Part shown: one piece after another, positions 1-12,445 of the stretch | How positions within the stretch are numbered: the first letter of the stretch is position 1 | Layout: every line of letters begins with the position of its first letter | From: Congeria kusceri | Taxonomy: Eukaryota; Mollusca; Bivalvia; Myida; Dreissenidae | Direction: 5' to 3' | Assembly: GCA_027627225.1 (NCBI GenBank) | Contig: JAPFQT010000083.1 | Coordinates: forward strand, 124,001 to 188,000 | Length of the DNA: 64,000 nt | The notes under the pieces: generated by a model | What the model was told of the DNA's origin: nothing | Database searches by the model: none | The model's input: the letters and a program-made list of their open reading frames with translations, nothing else | Made by a program: the position numbers and the translations under genes

Positions 1-177
1 CTTAACAACCATAAAAAGACGTCTTTTGTTTGCTGGGTTCTGTTGTAATTGAGTTCTAGATTATAGTTTTGTGTAATGCAAAGAAGCTTGCCTTAGCAAA
101 ATCTTTCAAAAGGTTAAGAATAGGTTCTCAGTTAAAAAATGAAATAAAAACTGCTTATAGAAAGCCTTTCTTATTTT

Positions 178-277
178 TTCTATATAAAAAGAGCTTGCCA
201 AGTCCCGGCAACCTGCTTTCAAGGTCTGCCGAGTTGGTACAAATGACAACCACCTGTTCTACCAGGAACCATTGAAG
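178..277 (+). promoter_or_regulatory. TATA-like box followed by splice-donor-like site in the 5.2 kb unit
   Basis: TATATAAAA at 181-189 is followed about 90 bp later by AAG|GTAAAA (exon-like end at 277). An acceptor-like TTTTTTTATATAG ends at 405, an AGGTATGT donor-like site sits at 772-779, and an AATAAA lies at 879-884. A short spliced transcript starting near 210 would fit this layout, and it repeats in each unit. AT-rich DNA produces such matches often. The only ATG before 277 (243) opens an 11-codon frame. Weak inference. Confidence 0.25.
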
Positions 278-704
278 GTAAAATTTATGTCCCTTAAGCC
301 AAGTTAATGCAGACATTCATTTTGCATTTTTTTATCATGTTATTTATCATGCGGGTAATCTTTTTGTTTTGGACACATTGAATTAAAAATAATTTTTTTA
401 TATAGCTGCTGAGATCTAACTAAACAAGTCGCATTGTATGATGGTTGTCACTTCTACTTGTCAAACCAATGTGGTCTGAGTATATCCACAACAGGTTTTT
501 TTTTGTGTGTGAGTGTTCCTATATATTTATTGATCAAAAATGGAGGTTATTGGGTTAAATTTAAGAAAAATGTGGTTGCCTATGTATTTATGACAAACTT
601 TAAAATGATACGGCATATTTTCCCATTGGCTAGAAAGGAAAAGCAAAGCCAGTGGCATTGTTCTTATGTTGGCAATATTTTTAGAGACATCCAGTAAAAG
701 CTAC

Positions 705-773
705 TGCACGAACAACCTGCACGTCGACCCGGTCCACCCAGACATCCCCGGAGCCGGGAACACTCTTTTTTAG
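705..773 (+). other. GC-rich island ending in a donor-like AG|GTATGT
   Basis: About 60 bp (705-765) of GC-rich sequence with CCCGG/CCGGG inverted halves inside an otherwise AT-rich unit. It is followed at 773 by a strong 5' splice-site match. It is conserved in every full unit, for example near 5,911, 11,117 and 16,299. No reading frame is recognised. It could be an exon tail or a remnant of an older element. Confidence 0.35.
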
Positions 774-1976
774 GTATGTTTTAGTACTGATTTAATGACA
801 GTGACTGTTTTAATAATGTTAGCTAGCTCTGTCGTATTATGTCATGCGTTTGTTTGATTATAATTGCGTAGTTATGACAATAAATTACAATCATCATCAT
901 CATTCATCATTTGCCTGCTACCCCTTCTCTTGCCATCATAGTTTTTGAGTTATTGCCCTTTGTTTATTTTTAATACTTGGCGAGCATGTAGATAAAGTAT
1001 GTACACGTAAATACTTTATTTTAAATTTAAAAAAAAAATAAAAAATACATTTCATTTGTAGTTGTATTGGGTAGTTCCATTGCCCCATGACATATCTCCT
1101 ATAGAGCACTCTTTAAAACTAGTGCATTTACAATTTACGTTCCCTCTTGTTGTACTTGTATGGCAAATTATTTTACCAAGACCATTTTGGGAGCATAACT
1201 GTCTATGACAGCCTATTGTTTGTCTTCAGTTTGCTCTTGGATTAACTGCATTAAGGAATGTGATTCAAAACTGGATAATTCAGTGTTATGAATATGTTAT
1301 GTATTATATACTATACTGCTGTATTTTTAGCTAGTCTTTTCGAAGAAAAGGCAAGCTATTCTACTCGCCTGGCGTCGCCCTTGGTTCAAGTTTTTTGGTG
1401 AGCTGGTTTTTAAGGGCTGGCTTGAGGGATCCTGAACATACTTCAAACGTGTTCCCTACATTAAAATGAACTCGTAGCCCAAATGTTGTTACTCTGGGAT
1501 GAAATTTGTCAAAAATATGTGCATTTTTACGCTTAGACTAATACAATTGCATGAACATTTGCAGGTTAAAGTTTTCTTGGTTCATTTAATTCAGAGTAAG
1601 TTGACATTATCATTTAATGCACACTTTTTGTCGGATGACCAGCCAGAAAATTAAGTTTGTTGTGTGACAATAAGTGCTAGTTGGGACAAAGGGATGAGTG
1701 GTATTTTGATTGCCTGCAAATGTCAATTATAAATTGACCTTGAGCTAATTTGGATTAAGAAATGGACTGTTTAGCAACTGCCAGAGTTTATACAGATATG
1801 TAAGATACTTTTTTTAAACTTCCTATTATTCCTACTTTTTGTGTTAAAAAATGTCCTACTTTTTCTTCAGAAAACCTACTTTTTTCCTACTTTTTGAATG
1901 AAAACCAACTGAAGGCCTGAACTGTGCATTTTTTGGCGGGAATGAATATGCTGTATGACGTTTGATGTGTGGAGAA

Positions 1977-1995
1977 TACACATACATGCATGCAT

Positions 1996-2032
<37 letters not shown>

Positions 2033-2098
2033 TTCACACATTCACACACACACATTCACACATACACACACACACATACACACATGCATACATACATA
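1977..2098. repeat. CA/CATA microsatellite, unit 1
   Basis: CATA and CA runs interrupted by ATTCACAC. They create His/Thr-rich (+) and Cys/Val-rich (-) open frames that are not genes. Confidence 0.95.
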
Positions 2099-3930
2099 AA
2101 TCAGTTTTTTTTTTTCATTATTTTTTTACAGCCTGTGGCTTTTGAATTGGGAAAAAACACGCGATAAACATTAAAATTGGGAAAACATGAAAAATACAAA
2201 ATTCAATTAATTTAGAATCATTATTGTCATGTTTTCTAACAAATAAAAGTAAACTAAACACATATCAGAACAGTAATTCTATTCACTAAATTATAACCTT
2301 AAATTGGCAAACATAGCCCAACCATTAATCACTGATCATAAGACCAGGAGAACACAATAATGGTCAGTGTTCCAACTTCCACTCCACAAATTCTGCAAAT
2401 CTAAATCTGGTACAAGATTGTACACATTTACAGACCATTGCCAGGAAAATGCCAATTTAAGGCACGGGGGCAATTAAGCACAATTAGGAGGGAAGCTTGT
2501 AGCATTTGACATTTAATAAAAATGTAAATATTCAGCAATATTATCTATAAGATGCTGTCCGGTAATCTTGCGCAGTTAAGAGTCAATCGCTAGGTAAGCA
2601 TGTTTTTTAAACTGAACAACAGAAAACTTATACTTTTAACATTTCTAATTATAACATTAAATAATAAATTATAACCAAAAATACTATGTACTTAATTAAA
2701 TGTTGTTAACAATTTACATGTTTACATATCTTTTAAAACTGGGACATGTTACACCACTGGCTTGTTTTGATGGTCTAGTTTTGTAAACTGCTTTATGTGG
2801 TGGCCTGGTCAAAATGTTGACTGTATGCTTGCTATACAGTGACATGAACCAAAGCAAGCAAGTGTCAGATAATTTGGAAACATGTGAAAAACAGCAATTT
2901 GCATGAAAGGAGTAATTATTTGCCATTTTAAACACTTAACTTGGTGTTTGAATGTATTTTACAAAATGTTTGTAACAAGTAAAATCGGTGACGATCTTTT
3001 ATGCGAGGTCGCAAAAATGTGTGACATTGCAAAATGTTAGAACTTAACATTTCACAAATATTATTATTTTATGTCTTGGTATATATTTGATGCACCAATA
3101 ATTACTCAATGTATGTTATCAATCCATATATTTAAAATCTTGATAAAATTCGGCAAAATTCGTTTTCTGTAAGAAGTTATCTGTCAAAGTTGTTGTTGTC
3201 AAATTTATGTGTTATTAAAGTGACATTTATGAAATTCAATTTGAAATCTCCATTATTTAAATCTGCTGAAATCTTTTCACTCGTTTTAACAATGTGCATT
3301 GATATTATTTATAATTGTTCGTCATTGCAGACGCCATTTTTAAACGAATTTCAAATGGATTTTGGGGAGTTTTCTGGTTTCTTTTGGGCAAAATTAGACT
3401 TGGGAAATATGGTCATTTTTGGCAATTGGGAAACAGCCGAATTTCTGTGGTAATTTCTACCAAAAAATCACTCTAAATGTACACACATACATGTTAAATA
3501 GTCGCACAAGCGGAAGAAAAAACAATTGTTATTATGTTGAAGATGTACATGTATGTTTACTGTTTCTGATTGCAGTATTACTGCTAATCTGAATTTGATT
3601 GAATTGATTGTTGATATAGCATGCATATTTTATGTTTTATGTTGTGCAGTATGGAGTTATGTTTAGTGTATTAATACCTGCACATATATGCATTCATTTT
3701 TGTCAAGGACATGTGCTTCATTTAATATTTTTTGCTGAAAACAACAGTAGACGAGCATTGCTGCTCTTTCTACAACACCTAAAATTTTATTAAAAACCAT
3801 TGTACATAACACAGCTTTCATTAACTTTTAAAAGTGGAAGTATGAACTTTCAGGCCTTCTATAGTTATGGATTTGATTCAATAATGATTTTCATCAACCC
3901 ATACGAATGACAATAAAATCTTACAGGCCA

Positions 3931-3966
3931 TGAGGTCCTGTGACTTTAAGATTTTACAGGACCTCA
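3931..3966. repeat. Perfect 11-bp hairpin in each 5.2 kb unit
   Basis: TGAGGTCCTGT (3931-3941) and ACAGGACCTCA (3956-3966) are exact reverse complements around a 14-nt loop. A further ACCGGACCTCAT follows at about 3977. The element recurs in all units at the same internal position (near 9137, 14320, 19514, 24709 and 41690). Function unknown. Confidence 0.7.
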
Positions 3967-4579
3967 CCAGATTTTACCGGACCTCATTCTTCTACAACCA
4001 AACAAGAGAAAATATATTTTATCCAGTTTATTTCCGATGTCTTTCGCATGGGTTGTTTTTCATATGTATTTTACCACATATATTGTAAATTGATATGAAT
4101 GATAATCCTTGATTGCATGTGACTAGGCAAAAATTCTGCTGATCTCCACTTTTAAGTGTTGGATATTGGCAGTTTGTAACACTTCCATCGTTGCAATTTT
4201 GGAAGTTTTGTGACAAAAACTCGGCATAATTTACTCCTCAACTTTCTTTAATGAACGCCCTATCAACATAAGTCATTGTTCACAAAGAGTATTTATTTTG
4301 ATTTAGTTTTTTTATTATCTTGCATGTTCCATAATTATATGATGTATTTTATATGTTACTGTTTTAAATGAACTATTTTTTACAAAGATCTTGGAAGGAT
4401 GAATTATATCTGAATAAAAGTCAGGTTGCATTGTATGTTTCTTGTTATATTACATAAATAGTATGTGAATCAAATTGTTGCAAGGAAAAATACAGCTAGG
4501 TTTAAACGTGGAAGAGTTGGAGATAGTTGTGGAATCATAATTGGTAATGTTTCAGGTGACAAAAGGACATTTTATCGTC

Positions 4580-5232
4580 TCGAAAAAGACGTAAAAAACT
4601 CAAATCAACAACAACACTACGACACCATAGCATCGCAAAAAACGGTTTTACCACGCCTCGAGAAAAAACCTTTCAACAACAACCATAAAGAGACGTCTCT
4701 ATCTAGTCACAAAAAGACGTCTTCTTCACGTCGCAAAAAGACGTAAAAAAAAACTTTGAAAAACAACCATAAAAAGACGTCTTTGTCTCGTCACAAAAAG
4801 ACGTCTTCTTCACGTCACAAAAAGACGTCAAAAAACCTTTCAAAAACAACCATAAAAAGACGTCTTTATCTCGTCACAAAAAGACGTCTTCTTCACGTCG
4901 CAAAAAGACGTCAAAAAACCTTTCAAAAACAACCAAAAAAAGACGTGATAAAGACGTCGCAAAAAGACGTCTTTTTCACGTCATGAAAAGACGTCAAAAA
5001 ACCTTTCAAAAACAACCAAAAAAAGACGCGATAAAGACGTCGCAAAAGACGTCTTTTTCACGTCGCGAAAAGACGTCAAAAAACCTTTCAAAAACAACCA
5101 AAAAAAGACGTCGCAAAAGACGACTTTTTCACGTCGTGAAAAGACGTCAAAAAACCTTTCAAAAACAACCAAAAAAAGACGTGATAAAGACGTCGCAAAA
5201 GTACGTCTTAACAACCATAAAAAGACGTCTTT
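4580..5232. repeat. GACGTC minisatellite, ~83-bp period, unit 1
   Basis: The landmark ACCTTTCAAAAACAACC or a close variant recurs near 4669, 4753, 4835, 4918, 5001, 5083 and 5154, so the period is about 83 bp, with one 71-bp copy. Each repeat has several GACGTC palindromes, often extended to AAAGACGTCTTT, plus CACGTC variants. Both strands give Lys/Arg/Ser/Thr-rich or Phe/Leu-rich open frames, which are by-products. The block ends in the first bases of the next unit. Confidence 0.9.
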
Positions 5233-7201
5233 TGTTTGCTGGGTTCTGTTGTAATTGAGTTCTAGATTATAGTTTTGTGTAATGCAAAGAAGCTTGCCTT
5301 ATCAAAATCTTTCAAAAGGTTAAGAATAGGTTCTCAGTTAAAAAATGAAATAAAAACTGCTTATAGAAAGCCTTTCTTATTTTTTCTATATAAAAAGAGC
5401 TTGCCAAGTCCCGGCAACCTGCTTTCAAGGTCTGCCGAGTTCGTACAAATGACAACCACCTGTTCTACCAGGAACCATTGAAGGTAAAATTTATGTCCCT
5501 TAAGCCAAGTTAATGCAGACATTCATTTTGCATTTTTTTATCATGTTATTTATCATGCGGGTAATCTTTTTGTTTTGGACACATTGAATTAAAAATAATT
5601 TTTTTATATAGCTGCTGAGATCTAACTAAACAAGTCGCATTGTATGATGGTTGTCACTTCTACTTGTCAAACCAATGTGGTCTGAGTATATCCACAACAG
5701 GTTTTTTTTTGTGTGTGAGTGTTCCTATATATTTATTGATCAAAAATGGAGGTTATTGGGTTAAATTTAAGAAAAATGTGGTTGCCTATGTATTTATGAC
5801 AAACTTTAAAATGATACGGCATATTTTCCCATTGGCTAGAAAGGAAAAGCAAAGCCAGTGGCATTGTTCTTATGTTGGTAATATTTTTAGAGACATCCAG
5901 TAAAAGCTACTGCACGAACAACCTGCACGTCGACCCGGTCCACCCAGACATCCCCGGAGCCGGGAACACTCTTTTTTAGGTATGTTTTAGTACTGATTTA
6001 ATGACAGTGACTGTTTTAATAATGTTAGCTAGCTCTGTCGTATTATGTCATGCGTTTGTTTGATTATAATTGCGTAGTTATGACAATAAATTACAATCAT
6101 CATCATCATTCATCATTTGCCTGCTACCCCTTCTCTTGCCATCATAGTTTTTGAGTTATTGCCCTTTGTTTATTTTTAATACTTGGCGAGCATGTAGATA
6201 AAGTATGTACACGTAAATACTTTATTTTAAATTTAAAAAAAAAATAAAAAATACATTTCATTTGTAGTTGTATTGGGTAGTTCCATTGCCCCATGACATA
6301 TCTCCTATAGAGCACTCTTTAAAACTAGTGCATTTACAATTTACGTTCCCTCTTGTTGTACTTGTATGGCAAATTATTTTACCAAGACCATTTTGGGAGC
6401 ATAACTGTCTATGACAGCCTATTGTTTGTCTTCAGTTTGCTCTTGGATTAACTGCATTAAGGAATGTGATTCAAAACTGGATAATTCAGTGTTATGAATA
6501 TGTTATGTATTATATACTATACTGCTGTATTTTTAGCTAGTCTTTTCGAAGAAAAGGCAAGCTATTCTACTCGCCTGGCGTCGCCCTTGGTTCAAGTTTT
6601 TTGGTGAGCTGGTTTTTAAGGGCTGGCTTGAGGGATCCTGAACATACTTCAAACGTGTTCCCTACATTAAAATGAACTCGTAGCCCAAATGTTGTTACTC
6701 TGGGATGAAATTTGTCAAAAATATGTGCATTTTTACGCTTAGACTAATACAATTGCATGAACATTTGCAGGTTAAAGTTTTCTTGGTTCATTTAATTCAG
6801 AGTAAGTTGACATTATCATTTAATGCACACTTTTTGTCGGATGACCAGCCAGAAAATTAAGTTTGTTGTGTGACAATAAGTGCTAGTTGGGACAAAGGGA
6901 TGAGTGGTATTTTGATTGCCTGCAAATGTCAATTATAAATTGACCTTGAGCTAATTTGGATTAAGAAATGGACTGTTTAGCAACTGCCAGAGTTTATACA
7001 GATATGTAAGATACTTTTTTTAAACTTCCTATTATTCCTACTTTTTGTGTTAAAAAATGTCCTACTTTTTCTTCAGAAAACCTACTTTTTTCCTACTTTT
7101 TGAATGAAAACCAACTGAAGGCCTGAACTGTGCATTTTTTGGCGGGAATGAATATGCTGTATGACGTTTGATGTGTGGAGAATACACATACATGCATGCA
7201 T

Positions 7202-7238
<37 letters not shown>

Positions 7239-10200
7239 TTCACACATTCACACACACACATTCACACATACACACACACACATACACACATGCATACATA
7301 CATAAATCAGTTTTTTTTTTTCATTATTTTTTTACAGCCTGTGGCTTTTGAATTGGGAAAAAACACGCGATAAACATTAAAATTGGGAAAACATGAAAAA
7401 TACAAAATTCAATTAATTTAGAATCATTATTGTCATGTTTTCTAACAAATAAAAGTAAACTAAACACATATCAGAACAGTAATTCTATTCACTAAATTAT
7501 AACCTTAAATTGGCAAACATAGCCCAACCATTAATCACTGATCATAAGACCAGGAGAACACAATAATGGTCAGTGTTCCAACTTCCACTCCACAAATTCT
7601 GCAAATCTAAATCTGGTACAAGATTGTACACATTTACAGACCATTGCCAGGAAAATGCCAATTTAAGGCACGGGGGCAATTAAGCACAATTAGGAGGGAA
7701 GCTTGTAGCATTTGACATTTAATAAAAATGTAAATATTCAGCAATATTATCTATAAGATGCTGTCCGGTAATCTTGCGCAGTTAAGAGTCAATCGCTAGG
7801 TAAGCATGTTTTTTAAACTGAACAACAGAAAACTTATACTTTTAACATTTCTAATTATAACATTAAATAATAAATTATAACCAAAAATACTATGTACTTA
7901 ATTAAATGTTGTTAACAATTTACATGTTTACATATCTTTTAAAACTGGGACATGTTACACCACTGGCTTGTTTTGATGGTCTAGTTTTGTAAACTGCTTT
8001 ATGTGGTGGCCTGGTCAAAATGTTGACTGTATGCTTGCTATACAGTGACATGAACCAAAGCAAGCAAGTGTCAGATAATTTGGAAACATGTGAAAAACAG
8101 CAATTTGCATGAAAGGAGTAATTATTTGCCATTTTAAACACTTAACTTGGTGTTTGAATGTATTTTACAAAATGTTTGTAACAAGTAAAATCGGTGACGA
8201 TCTTTTATGCGAGGTCGCAAAAATGTGTGACATTGCAAAATGTTAGAACTTAACATTTCACAAATATTATTATTTTATGTCTTGGTATATATTTGATGCA
8301 CCAATAATTACTCAATGTATGTTATCAATCCATATATTTAAAATCTTGATAAAATTCGGCAAAATTCGTTTTCTGTAAGAAGTTATCTGTCAAAGTTGTT
8401 GTTGTCAAATTTATGTGTTATTAAAGTGACATTTATGAAATTCAATTTGAAATCTCCATTATTTAAATCTGCTGAAATCTTTTCACTCGTTTTAACAATG
8501 TGCATTGATATTATTTATAATTGTTCGTCATTGCAGACGCCATTTTTAAACGAATTTCAAATGGATTTTGGGGAGTTTTCTGGTTTCTTTTGGGCAAAAT
8601 TAGACTTGGGAAATATGGTCATTTTTGGCAATTGGGAAACAGCCGAATTTCTGTGGTAATTTCTACCAAAAAATCACTCTAAATGTACACACATACATGT
8701 TAAATAGTCGCACAAGCGGAAGAAAAAACAATTGTTATTATGTTGAAGATGTACATGTATGTTTACTGTTTCTGATTGCAGTATTACTGCTAATCTGAAT
8801 TTGATTGAATTGATTGTTGATATAGCATGCATATTTTATGTTTTATGTTGTGCAGTATGGAGTTATGTTTAGTGTATTAATACCTGCACATATATGCATT
8901 CATTTTTGTCAAGGACATGTGCTTCATTTAATATTTTTTGCTGAAAACAACAGTAGACGAGCATTGCTGCTCTTTCTACAACACCTAAAATTTTATTAAA
9001 AACCATTGTACATAACACAGCTTTCATTAACTTTTAAAAGTGGAAGTATGAACTTTCAGGCCTTCTATAGTTATGGATTTGATTCAATAATGATTTTCAT
9101 CAACCCATACGAATGACAATAAAATCTTACAGGCCATGAGGTCCTGTGACTTTAAGATTTTACAGGACCTCACCAGATTTTACCGGACCTCATTCTTCTA
9201 CAACCAAACAAGAGAAAATATATTTTATCCAGTTTATTTCCGATGTCTTTCGCATGGGTTGTTTTTCATATGTATTTTACCACATATATTGTAAATTGAT
9301 ATGAATGATAATCCTTGATTGCATGTGACTAGGCAAAAATTCTGCTGATCTCCACTTTTAAGTGTTGGATATTGGCAGTTTGTAACACTTCCATCGTTGC
9401 AATTTTGGAAGTTTTGTGACAAAAACTCGGCATAATTTACTCCTCAACTTTCTTTAATGAACGCCCTATCAACATAAGTCATTGTTCACAAAGAGTATTT
9501 ATTTTGATTTAGTTTTTTTATTATCTTGCATGTTCCATAATTATATGATGTATTTTATATGTTACTGTTTTAAATGAACTATTTTTTACAAAGATCTTGG
9601 AAGGATGAATTATATCTGAATAAAAGTCAGGTTGCATTGTATGTTTCTTGTTATATTACATAAATAGTATGTGAATCAAATTGTTGCAAGGAAAAATACA
9701 GCTAGGTTTAAACGTGGAAGAGTTGGAGATAGTTGTGGAATCATAATTGGTAATGTTTCAGGTGACAAAAGGACATTTTATCGTCTCGAAAAAGACGTAA
9801 AAAACTCAAATCAACAACAACACTACGACACCATAGCATCGCAAAAAACGGTTTTACCACGCCTCGAGAAAAAACCTTTCAACAACAACCATAAAGAGAC
9901 GTCTCTATCTAGTCACAAAAAGACGTCTTCTTCACGTCGCAAAAAGACGTAAAAAAAAACTTTGAAAAACAACCATAAAAAGACGTCTTTGTCTCGTCAC
10001 AAAAAGACGTCTTCTTCACGTCACAAAAAGACGTCAAAAAACCTTTCAAAAACAACCATAAAAAGACGTCTTTATCTCGTCACAAAAAGACGTCTTCTTC
10101 ACGTCGCAAAAAGACGTCAAAAAACCTTTCAAAAACAACCAAAAAAAGACGTGATAAAGACGTCGCAAAAAGACGTCTTTTTCACGTCATGAAAAGACGT

Positions 10201-10412
10201 CAAAAAACCTTTCAAAAACAACCAAAAAAAGACGCGATAAAGACGTCGCAAAAGACGTCTTTTTCACGTCGCGAAAAGACGTCAAAAAACCTTTCAAAAA
10301 CAACCAAAAAAACACGTCGCAAAAGACGTCTTTTTCACGTCGTGAAAAGACGTCAAAAAACCTTTCAAAAACAACCAAAAAAAGACGTGATAAAGACGTC
10401 GCAAAAGTACGT
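5207..10412 (+). repeat. 5.2 kb tandem repeat, unit 2
   Basis: Same length as unit 1 (5206 bp) and nearly identical by eye. It shares group-A variants with unit 1, such as ATTTATTTTGATTTAG near 9,500, CGCTAGGTAAGCATG near 7,790 and CAAACGTGTTCC near 6,650. Its own difference GAGTTCGTAC near 5,440 also occurs in the diverged patch of the 55.6 kb fragment. Confidence 0.95.
7183..7304. repeat. CA/CATA microsatellite, unit 2
   Basis: Same composition as in unit 1. Confidence 0.95.
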
Positions 10413-10438
10413 CTTAACAACCATAAAAAGACGTCTTT
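9786..10438. repeat. GACGTC minisatellite, unit 2
   Basis: Same seven-copy layout as unit 1. A G-to-C change gives AAAAACACGTC near 10,311. Confidence 0.9.
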
Positions 10439-12408
10439 TGTTTGCTGGGTTCTGTTGTAATTGAGTTCTAGATTATAGTTTTGTGTAATGCAAAGAAGCT
10501 TGCCTTATCAAAATCTTTCAAAAGGTTAAGAATAGGTTCTCAGTTAAAAAATGAAATAAAAACTGCTTATAGAAAGCCTTTCTTATTTTTTCTATATAAA
10601 AAGAGCTTGCCAAGTCCCGGCAACCTGCTTTCAAGGTCTGCCGAGTTGGTACAAATGACAACCACCTGTTCTACCAGGAACCATTGAAGGTAAAATTTAT
10701 GTCCCTTAAGCCAAGTTAATGCAGACATTCATTTTGCATTTTTTTATCATGTTATTTATCATGCGGGTAATCTTTTTGTTTTGGACACATTGAATTAAAA
10801 ATAATTTTTTTATATAGCTGCTGAGATCTAACTAAACAAGTCGCATTGTATGATGGTTGTCACTTCTACTTGTCAAACCAATGTGGTCTGAGTATATCCA
10901 CAACAGGGTTTTTTTTGTGTGTGAGTGTTCCTATATATTTATTGATCAAAAATGGAGGTTATTGGGTTAAATTTAAGAAAAATGTGGTTGCCTATGTATT
11001 TATGACAAACTTTAAAATGATACGGCATATTTTCCCATTGGCTAGAAAGGAAAAGCAAAGCCAGTGGCATTGTTCTTATGTTGGTAATATTTTTAGAGAC
11101 ATCCAGTAAAAGCTACTGCACGAACAACCTGCACGTCGACCCGGTCCACCCAGACATCCCCGGAGCCGGGAACACTCTTTTTTAGGTATGTTTTAGTACT
11201 GATTTAATGACAGTGACTGTTTTAATAATGTTAGCTCGCTCTGTCGTATTATGTCATGCGTTTGTTTGATTATAATTGCGTAGTTATGACAATAAATTAC
11301 AATCATCATCATCATTCATCATTTGCCTGCTACCCCTTCTCTTGCCATCATAGTTTTTGAGTTATTGCCCTTTGTTTATTTTTAATACTTGGCGAGCATG
11401 TAGATAAAGTATGTACACGTAAATACTTTATTTTAAATTTAAAAAAAAATAAAAAATACATTTCATTTGTAGTTGTATTGGGTAGTTCCATTGCCCCATG
11501 ACATATCTCCTATAGAGCACTCTTTAAAACTAGTGCATTTACAATTTACGTTCCCTCTTGTTGTACTTGTATGGCAAATTATTTTACCAAGACCATTTTG
11601 GGAGCATAACTGTCTATGACAGCCTATTGTTTGTCTTCAGTTTGCTCTTGGATTAACTGCATTAAGGAATGTGATTCAAAACTGGATAATTCAGTGTTAT
11701 GAATATGTTATGTATTATATACTATACTGCTGTATTTTTAGCTAGTCTTTTCGAAGAAAAGGCAAGCTATTCTACTCGCCTGGCGTCGCCCTTGGTTCAA
11801 GTTTTTTGGTGAGCTGGTTTTTAAGGGCTGGCTTGAGGGATCCTGAACATACTTCAAACATGTGTTCCCTACATTAAAATGAACTCGTAGCCCAAATGTT
11901 GTTACTCTGGGATGAAATTTTTCAAAAATATGTGCATTTTTACGCTTAGACAAATACAATTGCATGAACATTTGCAGGTTAAAGTTTTTTTGGTTCATTT
12001 AATTCAGAGTAAGTTGACATTATCATTTAATGCACACTTTTTGTCGGATGACCAGCCAGAAAATTAAGTTTGTTGTGTGACAATAAGTGCTAGTTGGGAC
12101 AAGGGGATGAGTGGTATTTTGATTGCCTGCAAATGTCAATTATAAATTGACCTTGAGCTAATTTGGATTAAGAAATGGACTGTTTAGCAACTGCCAGAGT
12201 TTATACAGATATGTAAGATACTTTTTTAAAACTTCCTATTATTCCTACTTTTTGTGTTAAAAAATGTCCTACTTTTTCTTCAGAAAACCTACTTTTTTCC
12301 TACTTTTTGAATGAAAACCAACTGAAGGCCTGAACTGTGCATTTTTTGGCGGGAATGAATATGCTGTATGACGTTTGATGTGTGGAGAATACACATACAT
12401 GCATGCAT

Positions 12409-12445
<37 letters not shown>

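Larger units (their letters stand above)
1..5206 (+). repeat. 5.2 kb tandem repeat, unit 1
   Basis: First visible unit of a head-to-tail array that extends left of the window. I set the boundary at the short motif CTTAACAACCATAAAAAG, which recurs at every unit start. In order the unit holds a TATA-like box (181), a GC-rich patch (705-765), an AATAAA (879), a CA/CATA microsatellite (1977-2098), a hairpin (3931-3966) and the GACGTC minisatellite (4580-5232, running slightly into the next unit). Open frames of 60-93 codons recur in every unit, but they mostly start at non-ATG codons and resemble no protein I know. I call the unit noncoding satellite-like DNA. It shares variants with unit 2 and not with later units. 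Confidence 0.95.

Noticed and set aside
1955..2167. His/Thr-rich (+) and Cys/Val-rich (-) open frames in every unit
   Set aside because: Direct translations of the CA/CATA microsatellite.
3190..3453. 87-codon open frame repeated in every 5.2 kb unit (also those at 434-697, and the minus-strand ones at 2714-2935 and 4028-4216)
   Set aside because: Conservation only reflects that the whole units are nearly identical. The plus-strand frames start at TTG and none of them resembles a known protein.
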